A stretch of 64,000 nt of DNA. Origin: Bog-756 sp963704615. Lineage in GTDB: Bacteria; Actinomycetota; Acidimicrobiia; Acidimicrobiales; RAAP-2. The notes under the pieces are model-generated. The model was not told where the DNA came from. It did no database searches and was given only the letters and a program-made list of their open reading frames with translations. The stretch spans positions 4,038,736 to 4,102,735 of the forward strand of contig OY969923.1 in assembly GCA_963704615.1 (NCBI GenBank), written 5' to 3'. Shown here in pieces: positions 53,699-62,060 of the stretch. Within the stretch, counting starts at the first letter, position 1; the number at the start of each line of letters is the position of its first letter. A program made the position numbers and the translations under genes.

Positions 53699-54352
53699 TC
53701 ACGAACTGAAGCAGATCTCAAGAAAGGCCTTGAGGCGTTCGCCGTTGCGAGTTAAGAGCAAATGGCCCGTAGAATCCCGCTCGATGTCGAGGGTGGGACA
53801 GAACGCTTCCTCTTCACCGAAGAAAAAGTGAGGAGATCCTTGAACACCTCGCTCACGCCCGGACTCCCAATCTGACCAGATCGCGGTGTCATCATTCGTG
53901 TCGACTGGTCCAAGGTCCCAGACAGTAGCTAGATGATCAATAACTTGGGCATTCGAGACATCAAGGCCGTCCTCGAAGAGCGCCCTTCGAAGCGCCAAGC
54001 TGACCGCCTCGCCAGTCTGGACATCCCGCCCATATGCCGAAGCGGCGAGAGCGAGGGCTGGCAGCGTCGTCATTGGGAACTGGCTCGGATTGAATCCCGT
54101 AAAAAGCGTCGGAGCGACTTGAAGGCGGAGTTCATCGACGTGATGAGTCGTGGTCGTTGCGTCGAGAGGCGATCCGTTCACAAGTTCCAGCGGCCACGCC
54201 CGCATCACCATTCCAACGTCGCTCCGTCCGCGACAGGACCGTTCTTGGAGCGCAGCCATAATTCCAACGTAGGCAAATGGGCACCAAACGTCAGAGTAGA
54301 CCTCCAAGATGGGCCTGGAGCAACCTCCGGCCGGTCCGCTCACGATCATCAC
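53699..54352 (-). CDS. DsbA-family (FrnE-like) thioredoxin-fold protein
   Basis: A 217-residue protein. The amino-terminal strand and active-site loop are EVYSDVWCPFAYVGIMAAL, with C-P-F-A in place of the FrnE C-P-W-C, so the resolving Cys is missing. The helical insertion and the late GVQGSPHFFFGEEE (cis-Pro loop) fit the fold. It could be a mycothiol- or glutathione-linked reductase or isomerase. The ATG overlaps the end of the GNAT gene (ATGA). Confidence 0.82.
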   Translation of the reverse strand: MMIVSGPAGGCSRPILEVYSDVWCPFAYVGIMAALQERSCRGRSDVGMVMRAWPLELVNGSPLDATTTTHHVDELRLQVAPTLFTGFNPSQFPMTTLPALALAASAYGRDVQTGEAVSLALRRALFEDGLDVSNAQVIDHLATVWDLGPVDTNDDTAIWSDWESGRERGVQGSPHFFFGEEEAFCPTLDIERDSTGHLLLTRNGERLKAFLEICFSS

Positions 54353-54978
54353 GATGAGGTGTCTTCTCGTCCAGCGCGTCGACCTTGGTGACGACCCGCG
54401 TACGCCAACCGATAGGCGTCATCGGGCTGGATGGGGAATCGCACGCTCACGGTTCCGCGCTCGGTAGTGGAGGTCACGTGAAACCCGGATCTCATGAACA
54501 CCTCGAGCATGTCACCGTTCTCTGACAGGGTCTGGGCCACGAAGCTCGTGATCCCGTGCTTCCATGCTGCGCCGGCCAACCGTTCGAGGAGAACCGTCCC
54601 GATCCCCTGATGTTGGAAGTCATCAGCAACGACAAACGCCACCTCGGCATCGGCGGTCCCGGGGATTCGTTCGTAGCGGCCGACGGCGACGAGCCCATCA
54701 TCATGCTCAGCCACCAGAGCCAAGCGGTCGACATAGTCGACATGGGTGAACTTCTCCGTCTCGGTGACTGACAGTCTCGGATGCATGAAGAAAAACCGTC
54801 GGTACACCGATTGCGGCGACAGATTCTCGTGGAATTGAGTCAGGAGGCGACCGTCGTCTGGGCGAATGGGACGCAGGTGGACGGTGCCCCCTGTCGTCGT
54901 CTCAACGTCATCCACCAGTTCGAACGGATAGCGGCCGAGCCCGTTACTCGGCCCACCCGGATCCTCACGGTCAACCAT
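54349..54978 (-). CDS. GNAT family N-acetyltransferase
   Basis: A 209-residue protein. HLRPIRPDDGRLLTQFHENL and SVYRRFFFMHPRLS match the acetyltransferase half of Pat/Rv0998-type protein acetyltransferases. The acetyl-CoA loop is DDFQHQGIGTVLLERLAGAA (Q-x-x-G-I-G-T). No cAMP-binding domain is attached. It overlaps its neighbours on both sides, giving a three-gene unit with the HTH-PPOX and DsbA-like genes. It may acetylate metabolic enzymes. Confidence 0.88.
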   Translation of the reverse strand: MVDREDPGGPSNGLGRYPFELVDDVETTTGGTVHLRPIRPDDGRLLTQFHENLSPQSVYRRFFFMHPRLSVTETEKFTHVDYVDRLALVAEHDDGLVAVGRYERIPGTADAEVAFVVADDFQHQGIGTVLLERLAGAAWKHGITSFVAQTLSENGDMLEVFMRSGFHVTSTTERGTVSVRFPIQPDDAYRLAYAGRHQGRRAGREDTSS

Positions 54979-55627
54979 CGCCGAACCGCCTTCTGATTCG
55001 ACGCCCGGTGATCTTCCGAGGGACTACGCGAACATAGGCATCGCGATCTCCTCCAGCCCAGGGGGCGATGGACAGCGATTGGGCACTGTCAACTTCGCTC
55101 GGGTCCACGATCACATGGCTCTCTCCCGTGAGCAATACGCTCCAGCCCTCAGTAAGTGCCTCATCGAGATGGTCGACCTCAAACGAGACCTCTCCCCTGG
55201 CTAGGTTCCCCAGGAACGCGGCCTGCGGTTCCGTGCGAAAGACGATGTCGCCCTCGAGTACCCGAAAATTCACGGGAAGGGCCGTTGGTCCCCGTTCGTC
55301 CGAGAAGACCAACCGACCCACTCCTCCTGATGCGATCAGCGCCTCACACTCGTCGACCGTCAGCGATTCAAGTGCCGGTCGATCGGACGGATCGGCCCGA
55401 CCTGGAGGGGCCTCCATTCCGCCACCGGTGATGTCGTCTACCGACACCTCGAGCGCAGCAGCCAACCGCCACATGGCTGCCCGAGACAGCTGCGGCGATG
55501 GGCTCGACTCGATAACCCGGACGTAGGTTGGACTCATTCCGGACCGGGTGGCAACCTCGTCAACGGTCAAGCCAAGTTGGCGGCGACGTTCTGCAACCCG
55601 ACGCCCCAGATCACCAACTGCATTCAT
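54971..55627 (-). CDS. HTH (XRE)-PPOX fusion protein
   Basis: A 218-residue protein. Residues about 8-66 form an XRE-type helix-turn-helix (RRQLGLTVDEVATRSGMSPT ... AAALEVSVDDI). Residues about 88-215 are a PPOX split barrel (ALIASGGVGRLVFSDERGPT, LPVNFRVLEGDIVFRT, GEVSFEVDHLDEALTEGWSV and ITGRRIRRRF). The fusion suggests a regulator whose barrel senses a flavin, F420 or heme. It is the first gene of a unit with the GNAT and DsbA-like genes. Confidence 0.9.
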   Translation of the reverse strand: MNAVGDLGRRVAERRRQLGLTVDEVATRSGMSPTYVRVIESSPSPQLSRAAMWRLAAALEVSVDDITGGGMEAPPGRADPSDRPALESLTVDECEALIASGGVGRLVFSDERGPTALPVNFRVLEGDIVFRTEPQAAFLGNLARGEVSFEVDHLDEALTEGWSVLLTGESHVIVDPSEVDSAQSLSIAPWAGGDRDAYVRVVPRKITGRRIRRRFGDG

Positions 55628-55688
55628 CTGTCATTCCTTCCTCTTTTGCGACCACTCGGAGATTCATGCCGGGCAGCACTCGAGCCCG

Positions 55689-56681
55689 TCAGCAGGGCGC
55701 AGGCGCAGGACGATCGTGACCCGATGTTCGCCCGGCGTTCCGATCCACCTGCATCACTTCATTGAATTCCTTGCCGTGCTCCTCAGCAATGTGCGGGCGG
55801 GCAACGATCACCACACACTTGGCGTGGCGTGCACACTGATGGGCAACCGACCCAACCAGAGCATCACTGAAGTGAGCGTGGCCCCGGGATCCCGTGACTA
55901 GAACATCGGCCTCCTTGGATGCATCGAGGAGGGCCGGGACCGTGGCCTCGGAGCGATCAACCACCTCGAAGGGAACTTCGGGGGCCCACTTCTGTGCATA
56001 TTCGGTGGCGGCGTCAACAATCTCTCGAGCAAACATCTGAAAGCCGTCGCGAGGTCCCAAGACGAACGCACCAATCGGTGGGTACTGCCACGCATGAACG
56101 GCCTCGACCGACGCTGAGCGAACCTTTGCCTCCTCAAGCGCCCATCGCAGAGCTCGTGTGGAGCCGAGCGAGCCATCAATGCCGACGACGATGCGCGATT
56201 CGACTGCACGCAGCGGCAGCATGTCCGGGTCCCCATGGACCACCGCGACCGGACAATGGGCATATTGGATGCATTGGTCACTAACCGATCCCAGGAGCAG
56301 TTCTTCGAATCCGCCCTTGCCGCGTGCTCCCACTACCAACAGATCAGCCGACCTGCTGGCCACGGTGAGAACCAGCGACGGTGGCCAATCGACAACCTCG
56401 CCGTGCACCAGCAACGAAGGATGCCGAGTCGCCACCAGTCCAACCGCATCGTCCACGATCGCCTGCCCGGGCGAAAGATCCGTGGAGCCCGGCTCGTACC
56501 AGCTCGGCACGTTCTCCGGACCACTGATTTCGGCGAACAGGATCCTCAGATTCGCCCCTCGGTGCTTCGCCTCATCCGAGGCCCATTTCAACGCAAAGCG
56601 GGAATGCTCCGAGCCGTCGATTCCCACGACGACCTCCCACATGTCGCTTTCGCTCTGGACTCGATCATCAATGCTTGGCAT
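55689..56681 (-). CDS. Universal stress protein, two UspA domains
   Basis: A 330-residue protein. Domain 1: VVVGIDGSEHSRFALKWASD and the ATP motif GARGKGGFEELLLGSVSD. Domain 2: IVVGIDGSLGSTRALRWALE and GSRGHAHFSDALVGSVAH. Both keep the G-x2-G-x9-G-S nucleotide loop, with His replacing one Gly-side residue in the second. It lies 30 bases downstream of a small gene with a DosR-like box, so it is probably co-transcribed with it. Confidence 0.93.
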   Translation of the reverse strand: MPSIDDRVQSESDMWEVVVGIDGSEHSRFALKWASDEAKHRGANLRILFAEISGPENVPSWYEPGSTDLSPGQAIVDDAVGLVATRHPSLLVHGEVVDWPPSLVLTVASRSADLLVVGARGKGGFEELLLGSVSDQCIQYAHCPVAVVHGDPDMLPLRAVESRIVVGIDGSLGSTRALRWALEEAKVRSASVEAVHAWQYPPIGAFVLGPRDGFQMFAREIVDAATEYAQKWAPEVPFEVVDRSEATVPALLDASKEADVLVTGSRGHAHFSDALVGSVAHQCARHAKCVVIVARPHIAEEHGKEFNEVMQVDRNAGRTSGHDRPAPAPC

Positions 56682-56711
56682 GGCACTCCCTTTGGTGGTT
56701 TCGATGAAGAA

Positions 56712-56867
56712 CTATCGAGGCTCGACGAACCTGATTCGTTGACTGCGCACCCGGTCGAGTTCCCCCGCTGTCAGCGCTGTGTCCTCGATGAAGTAGGGAT
56801 TGAGTGCCAGGCGGCTTGAGCGACGTCCCCCCGGGTTCTGCTGGTGATGGCTGTTCGAATTCTTCAT
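56712..56867 (-). CDS. 51-residue protein with strong RBS
   Basis: ATG 56867 follows GGAGGAAGCC. The product, MKNSNSHHQQNPGGRRSSRL and onward to TALTAGELDRVRSQRIRFVE, has a basic low-complexity start and a conserved-looking end. It sits between a DosR-like box and the universal stress protein gene, so it is likely the first gene of that transcript. No family is known. It is too short for ordinary gene callers. Confidence 0.55.
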   Translation of the reverse strand: MKNSNSHHQQNPGGRRSSRLALNPYFIEDTALTAGELDRVRSQRIRFVEPR

Positions 56868-57200
56868 GGCTTCCTCCTTGCGCCGGGCAACAAACAGATG
56901 CTGCTGGACCCATTGGACCCCGATTCACGTCAGAGATGTAGGGCCGAAGGTCCCGCCATCCGCGTCTTGTCCGGTGCCACTCTGGGCTTTTAACGGTCCA
57001 TTGCCACCAGCCAGGACGAGGAGTGACGCCCTGCCTCACGGTGGAAAGGTGCCCTGTGCCGGTTGATCCCCCTCCGAAGAGGCTCCTGACGGCACGGCCT
57101 ACGACTCGAACAAAAGACCGGTGCCCGAACCAATCCCTGAAGAACTAGGTGCAAATCAGCAAGGTGCGCGACCAGGGAGAAGCAAGGGGGAGACGGATGG
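56868..57200. promoter_or_regulatory. Upstream region with DosR-box-like site at 56941-56954
   Basis: GGGCCGAAGGTCCC at 56941-56954 (GGGACCTTCGGCCC in gene orientation) fits 13 of 14 positions of the DosR consensus, 74 bases before the start at 56867. The rest of the region shows no gene. Confidence 0.6.
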
Positions 57201-57872
57201 CTAGGTGCCTGTGGCGTCCGTTCGCCGCGTCTGGGCTGACCGCTCATTGATCCGTGTGGCGTAGCTGGCGGCTTGAGTCCGACGCTCCATGCCCAGCTTG
57301 GCCAAGAGATTGGACACGTAGTTCTTTACCGTCTTTTCGGCCAGGAATAGCGTGGCGGCGATCTGCCGATTGGTCTGTCCGTCCGCTACCAGATCGAGGA
57401 TGCGCCGTTCTTGAGGGGTGAGTTTGGTCAGTAGAGGGTCTTCTTGAGGACCATCGCGGAGGCGGTCGATGGCGCGCTTGCTGAGTTCCGGGTCGAGCAA
57501 AGACTGTCCGTCAGCAACCCGTCGTATGTCATCCACCAGGCTCGATGCGCCCACTTGCTTGAGCACATACCCAGAGGCACCGGCCAAGGCAGCAGCCAAA
57601 AGTGCCTCATCGTCGGCGTAGGACGTGAGCATCACGCAAGCGATCTCCGGCGACTTCGAACGTATCTCGCGACAGACTTCGATACCGCTGCCGTCGGGCA
57701 GACGTACATCGAGTAGGGCCACATGAGGACGGGTTGGCGGGATCCGATCGAGCGCTTCAGCCGAGGTCCCTGCCTCACCTACCACCACAAAGTCGTCAGC
57801 GGCCTCGAATAGGGAACGGAGCCCTGTACGAACGATCTCATGATCATCGAGAAGAAAGACCCTGATACTCAA
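57201..57872 (-). CDS. devR: NarL-family response regulator, DevR/DosR ortholog
   Basis: A 223-residue regulator. Receiver: acidic pair in VFLLDDHEIVRTGL, phosphorylated Asp55 in VALLDVRLPDGSG, and Thr/Lys in MLTSYADD and YVLKQVG. The LuxR-type HTH, LTPQERRILDLVADGQTNRQI then LFLAEKTVKNYVS and LLAKLGMERRTQA, is almost identical to mycobacterial DevR, including the Lys-Lys-Asn residues of EKTVKNY that read the DosR box. It is divergent from the DevS-like kinase. It should activate genes with the boxes listed here under low oxygen or NO. Confidence 0.93.
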   Translation of the reverse strand: MSIRVFLLDDHEIVRTGLRSLFEAADDFVVVGEAGTSAEALDRIPPTRPHVALLDVRLPDGSGIEVCREIRSKSPEIACVMLTSYADDEALLAAALAGASGYVLKQVGASSLVDDIRRVADGQSLLDPELSKRAIDRLRDGPQEDPLLTKLTPQERRILDLVADGQTNRQIAATLFLAEKTVKNYVSNLLAKLGMERRTQAASYATRINERSAQTRRTDATGT

Positions 57873-57996
57873 CTTTCACTCCTCGGCGTAGCCCTCATCC
57901 GAGCCAATCGTTCGCCAATAGGTGGCGGAGCGCTAGCATCACCACAATTAGTCGCCTCGCAATCAGCTTACTTGTTCGGGGTCATTGGAGGCCCTC

Positions 57997-59134
57997 ATGC
58001 CGTACCGCTCGATAGACGATCCAGTCAAGCTTCGTCGCGTACTGGAGGCCGCCCTGCTGCTCGAGGCCGACCTCGACCTGCCGACCTTGCTTCGCCACAT
58101 TGTCGATGAGGCCTGCTCGATGACCAACGCCCGCTACGGTGCCCTCGGCGTGCTCAACGACGAAGGGAACGCCCTTTCCGAGTTCATCACTGTCGGGCTC
58201 GAGCCAGACGAGGAGAGGCGGATCGGCGACCGTCCAACCGGCCGAGGCGTACTGGGACTCTTGATCTCTGATCCCAAGCCAAAGCGGCTCGCTCTGCTGA
58301 GCTCCGACCCCGCGAGCTACGGTTTTCCTTCCAATCATCCTCCAATGACCTCGTTCCTCGGAGTACCGATCAAGGTGCGAGATGAGGTCTACGGGAATCT
58401 CTACCTGACCGACAAGATCGGCTGGTCCGAGTTCACTTCCGACGATGAGTCCTTGATCGGTGCTCTCGCCGTCGCTGCCGGTATCGCCATTGAGAACGCT
58501 CGACTGCATTCGCGAGTCCAGGAGGCTGCCGTCTACGAGGAACGGGACCGCCTGGCTACGAGATCTACACGACACGGTCATCCAAAGGCTTTTCGCCATC
58601 GGCCTGTCCCTTCAGAGCCTGGCTGGCAATGCCTCGGCCTCGGGTATCTCGGATCGGCTGAAAAGGACGATCTCGGACGTCGATGAAACCATCCGCCAGG
58701 TCCGGACCAGCATCTTCGAGCTCGGATCGGACGGACTCAACGGGGGAGTTCGGGACAACGTTCTCACCCTCTTGGAGGAGCTCAAGCCGGTTGTCGGGTT
58801 CGGCGTCCCTGCATCATTCGAGGGTCCCGTCGACACGGCAGTTCCCGACATCGTCTGTGAGCACCTTCTGGCCACCGTCCGGGAGGCAATCACCAACATA
58901 GGACGGCATGCCCAGGCCACCCAAGCCACCGTCACCATCACCGTGGCCGACGGCCAATGCCAACTGCGGGTCGTCGACGATGGTTGCGGGATCGCCCAAT
59001 CCCAATCGGGGACGGGTGGACTTGGACTGGGCAACCTACGGCGCCGCGCCGAGAAGCTGCACGGGAGCTTCGATATCCAGAGCCCTCCGGACGGCGGAAC
59101 GATACTGACCTGGCAGGTCCCGCTCGCCCAGTAG
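57997..59134 (+). CDS. devS: DevS/DosT-like GAF sensor histidine kinase, frameshifted as read
   Basis: From ATG 57997 (GGAGG upstream). One GAF domain (about residues 15-175): LLLEADLDLPTLLRHIVDEA, ARYGALGV, and FPSNHPPMTSFLGVPIKVRD, whose His matches the heme-ligand region of mycobacterial DevS. An extra base near 58558 breaks the frame after EERDRLA. Removing it gives RDLHDTVIQRLFAIGLSLQS (HisKA_3 phosphorylated His), then TVREAITNIGRHA (N box) and VVDDGCGI, GGLGLGNLRRR. The length is about 378 residues. The second GAF of DevS is absent. It is the likely oxygen/NO/redox sensor for DevR. Confidence 0.88.
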
Positions 59135-59199
59135 GGATCGCCCGCTGAACCCTCCCTCAGGGGTCACTCGGGCGCCGCCAGATCCGCCCAATCCGTTAT

Positions 59200-59213
59200 G
59201 GGACTTTTTCCCC
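59200..59213 (+). promoter_or_regulatory. DosR-box-like site before the arginine deiminase operon
   Basis: GGGACTTTTTCCCC, 13 of 14 consensus positions (T for G at position 10), lies 83 bases upstream of the permease ATG. It is also nearly palindromic. Confidence 0.62.
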
Positions 59214-59295
59214 TACTGCAGGTTCCTCCCTTTCCTTACCGTGCAAGTAGACGGTAACCGCGGAGTCGATCGGACTCCCACGGAAAGGAGTCCCG

Positions 59296-60825
59296 ATGTC
59301 ACTCATCAGCGATCGACCTCAGGTGGAGCAGCCGGCAACACCGGTTCAGCCAGCGCCACCCGTCCAGGGGTTGTCCCGGCGCAACAAGGAGAAGGCCCAT
59401 GCCCTGGGCCTGACCTCGGCCACCGGTCTGGTCATCGGCAGCATCGTCGGTACCGGCGTCTTCACCATGCCTGCCGTGCTGGCCGGTGCCGGCACCATGG
59501 GCATCGTGGTGCTCGGCGTCATCGCCGTGGGCGCCATGCTCCTCGCCACGCTGTTCGGCCAGCTCACCAAGCGAGTTCCCAACAGTGACGGTGGGCTGTA
59601 CGCCTACTCCCGTCATGAGTTCGGTGACTTCGCCGGCTACCTGGTCGGTTGGTGCTACTGGATCCAGTCGTGGGCCGGCAACGCGGCGATCGTCTCGTCG
59701 TGGGTGTTCTACGTCGATGCCCTGTTCGGCTGGGCGCACGTCAGCGGGATGGAGAACTGGGGAATCGCCATGGTGGGCCTGTGGGTGCCGGCCATCATCA
59801 ATCTGGTGGGAATCCGCCAGATGGCGTGGTTCCAGAACGTCACCGTGGTGCTGAAGTTCCTGCCTCTGCTCTTCGTCGGCGTCATCGGGTGGTTCTTCGT
59901 CCAGAGTGGCCACTTCGGAGCCTTCAACGCATCTGGCGGCAGTCTGTACAGCGCCATTGGCATCGCTGCCGGCGTGGCCCTCTTCTCCTTCATCGGCGTC
60001 GAGGCAGCAGCCATGACGGCCAAGCGGGTGAAGAACCCCCGGGTCAACGTCAGCCGGGCTTCGCTGCTCGGCACCGCACTCAGCGCCATCCTCTACGTGC
60101 TGGTCACCGCGGTGGTGATGGGCCTGGTTGCCCACCACACCCTGGTCAACACCGGCTCGCCGTTCGTCAACGCCTTCCAGTCGATCTTCCCTCACGAGGC
60201 ATGGGCCGGGAAGTTCATCGCCGCCATCGCCGTCATCTCGGGCATCGGGGCCCTCAATGGATGGACCCTGATCGTCACCGAGACTTCTCGGGCTATGGCC
60301 CAGGACGACATGTTCCCACGGCCCTTCGCCTGGAAGGACCGCAAGGGGACGGCCTGGTTCGGCATTCTGGTCGGGACGGCGTTGCCTTCGCTCCTCATGC
60401 TGTGGCGCTACACCACCACCTCGGGTCTCACCGTGTTCACCTACCTGGTCGACCTGACCGTGGTGACCGTGGCCATCCCGTACTTCATGTCGGCCATCGC
60501 CCAGCTGACCTACCTGGTGTCCCGCCGCCGCCGAGTCAATGGGTGGCTCCTGGCCCGGGACCTGTCCGTTGCCGGTGCCAGCGTCCTGTTCTCGATGTGG
60601 GTGACCTTCGCCTCGGGATACCAGGTCGTCTACCAGGCCCTCGTGGTCATCCTGGCCGGGCTCATCCTCTACGCCTTCTTGAACGCCCGGCGCCAGCGCC
60701 TCGGTGAGTCCGCGGAGCCGGTGGAACTCGGACTCGAGGGGGTTGACCTCGGCACCGCCAATGGTACAGCCCACCCTGGGGTCACCGTGCCGGTCGTCAC
60801 GTCGCACGCCGAGGTGACGCCATGA
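59296..60825 (+). CDS. arcD: Arginine/ornithine antiporter-like APC permease
   Basis: A 509-residue protein with AAAGGAG before the ATG and about twelve to thirteen helices. GLTSATGLVIGSIVGTGVFTM is the helix-1 substrate motif of the basic amino acid/polyamine antiporter group, and FIGVEAAAMTAKRVKNPRVN the helix-6 motif. It is the first gene of arcDABC and overlaps arcA by four bases, so exchange of arginine for ornithine is the natural role. Confidence 0.9.
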   Translation: MSLISDRPQVEQPATPVQPAPPVQGLSRRNKEKAHALGLTSATGLVIGSIVGTGVFTMPAVLAGAGTMGIVVLGVIAVGAMLLATLFGQLTKRVPNSDGGLYAYSRHEFGDFAGYLVGWCYWIQSWAGNAAIVSSWVFYVDALFGWAHVSGMENWGIAMVGLWVPAIINLVGIRQMAWFQNVTVVLKFLPLLFVGVIGWFFVQSGHFGAFNASGGSLYSAIGIAAGVALFSFIGVEAAAMTAKRVKNPRVNVSRASLLGTALSAILYVLVTAVVMGLVAHHTLVNTGSPFVNAFQSIFPHEAWAGKFIAAIAVISGIGALNGWTLIVTETSRAMAQDDMFPRPFAWKDRKGTAWFGILVGTALPSLLMLWRYTTTSGLTVFTYLVDLTVVTVAIPYFMSAIAQLTYLVSRRRRVNGWLLARDLSVAGASVLFSMWVTFASGYQVVYQALVVILAGLILYAFLNARRQRLGESAEPVELGLEGVDLGTANGTAHPGVTVPVVTSHAEVTP

Positions 60826-62042
60826 CGTTCACTGTGGCCTCAGAAGTCGGCCAGCTGCGCCAGGCCATCGTCCACCGACCCGGGCTCGAACTGTCCCGGC
60901 TCACCCCCGAGAACATCGGCGAGCTGCTGTTCGACGACGTGATGTGGGCAAAGAAGGCAAAGGAGGAGCACGACGCCTTCGCCGAGGCTCTCCGGGACAA
61001 GGGCGTACAGGTCCATCTCTACGGCCAGCTGCTTGCTGAGACCCTCGAGCTCCCCGACGGGCGGGCCTTCGTCCTCGACCGGGTGTGCACCCCCGAGATC
61101 CTGGGCCCGTCCCTCGTCGGGCCCGCCCGGCGGTTGTTCGACGATCTCGACGGTCAAGAATTGGCCGAGTACCTGGTCGGCGGAGTGTTGAAGGCCGATC
61201 TGCAACCGCTGCGGGCCCACAGCCTCAAGTGGGACATGCTGCGCACCGACGACTTCGTACTCACCCCACTCCCCAACCACCTGTTCCAACGGGACAACTC
61301 GTGCTGGATCTATGGCGGCGTGACGGTCAATCCGATGGCCAAGCCGGCACGGCAGCGGGAGTCGCTCCACACCCGTGCCATCTACCGGTTCCATCCGTTG
61401 TTCGCCGATGCCGACTTCGTCACCTACTACGGCGACGAGGATCGGTCGTACCAACCGGCCACCATCGAGGGCGGGGACGTCCACGTCATCGGGAACGGCG
61501 CCGTGCTGATCGGCATGGGCGAGCGCACCACTCCGATGGCGGTGGAGACGGTGGCCCACGCACTTTTCGACGCGGACAGGCCACAACGGTCGTGGCCATC
61601 GAGCTCCCCCGGTCGCACGCCTTCATGCATCTCGACACGGTGATGTCCATGGTCGACCGGGGCACGTTCGTCCTCTATCCCTACTTCGACCGGAATCTGC
61701 GCAGCTGGACCGTCACCGATGGTGACAAGCCAAATGAACTGTTCGTCAGCCAGAATGCCAATCTGTGGGACACGTTGGCCGACCTGCTCCGAGATCCCCG
61801 AGGTCACCGTGCTCACCACCGACGAGGACATCCGGGCGGCCGAACGCGAGCAGTGGGATGACGGCACCAACTACCTGGCCGTCGCACCGGGCGTGGTCAT
61901 GGGCTACGAGCGCAACGTGGCCACCAACACCATGCTCCGCAAGCACGGCATCGAGGTGGTCTCCATCGCCGGCAGTGAGCTCGGACGAGGCCGTGGCGGA
62001 CCCCGGTGCATGACCTGTCCCATCGAGCGCGATCCGGCGTAG
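60822..62042 (+). CDS. arcA: Arginine deiminase, two compensating frameshifts as read
   Basis: The full span of 1221 bases equals 406 codons plus stop, the normal ADI length. The first frame has SEVGQLRQAIVHRPGLELSR, FQRDNSCWIYGGVTVNP and TIEGGDVHVIGNG. A base is missing near 61579. The next frame has ATTVVAIELPRSHAFMHLDT. An extra base near 61789 moves to the third frame, with EIPEVTVLTTDEDI and the catalytic Cys in GGPRCMTCPIERDPA. It hydrolyses arginine to citrulline and ammonia. Three well-conserved pieces point to assembly error. Confidence 0.88.
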
Positions 62043-62060
62043 TCGATCACCACGGAAGGG

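Noticed and set aside
59299..60807. A 502-codon open frame antisense to the arcD permease
   Set aside because: It is rich in His, Asp, Gly and Arg, has no ribosome binding site and mirrors a well-conserved permease. High-G+C genes commonly leave the antisense frame open.
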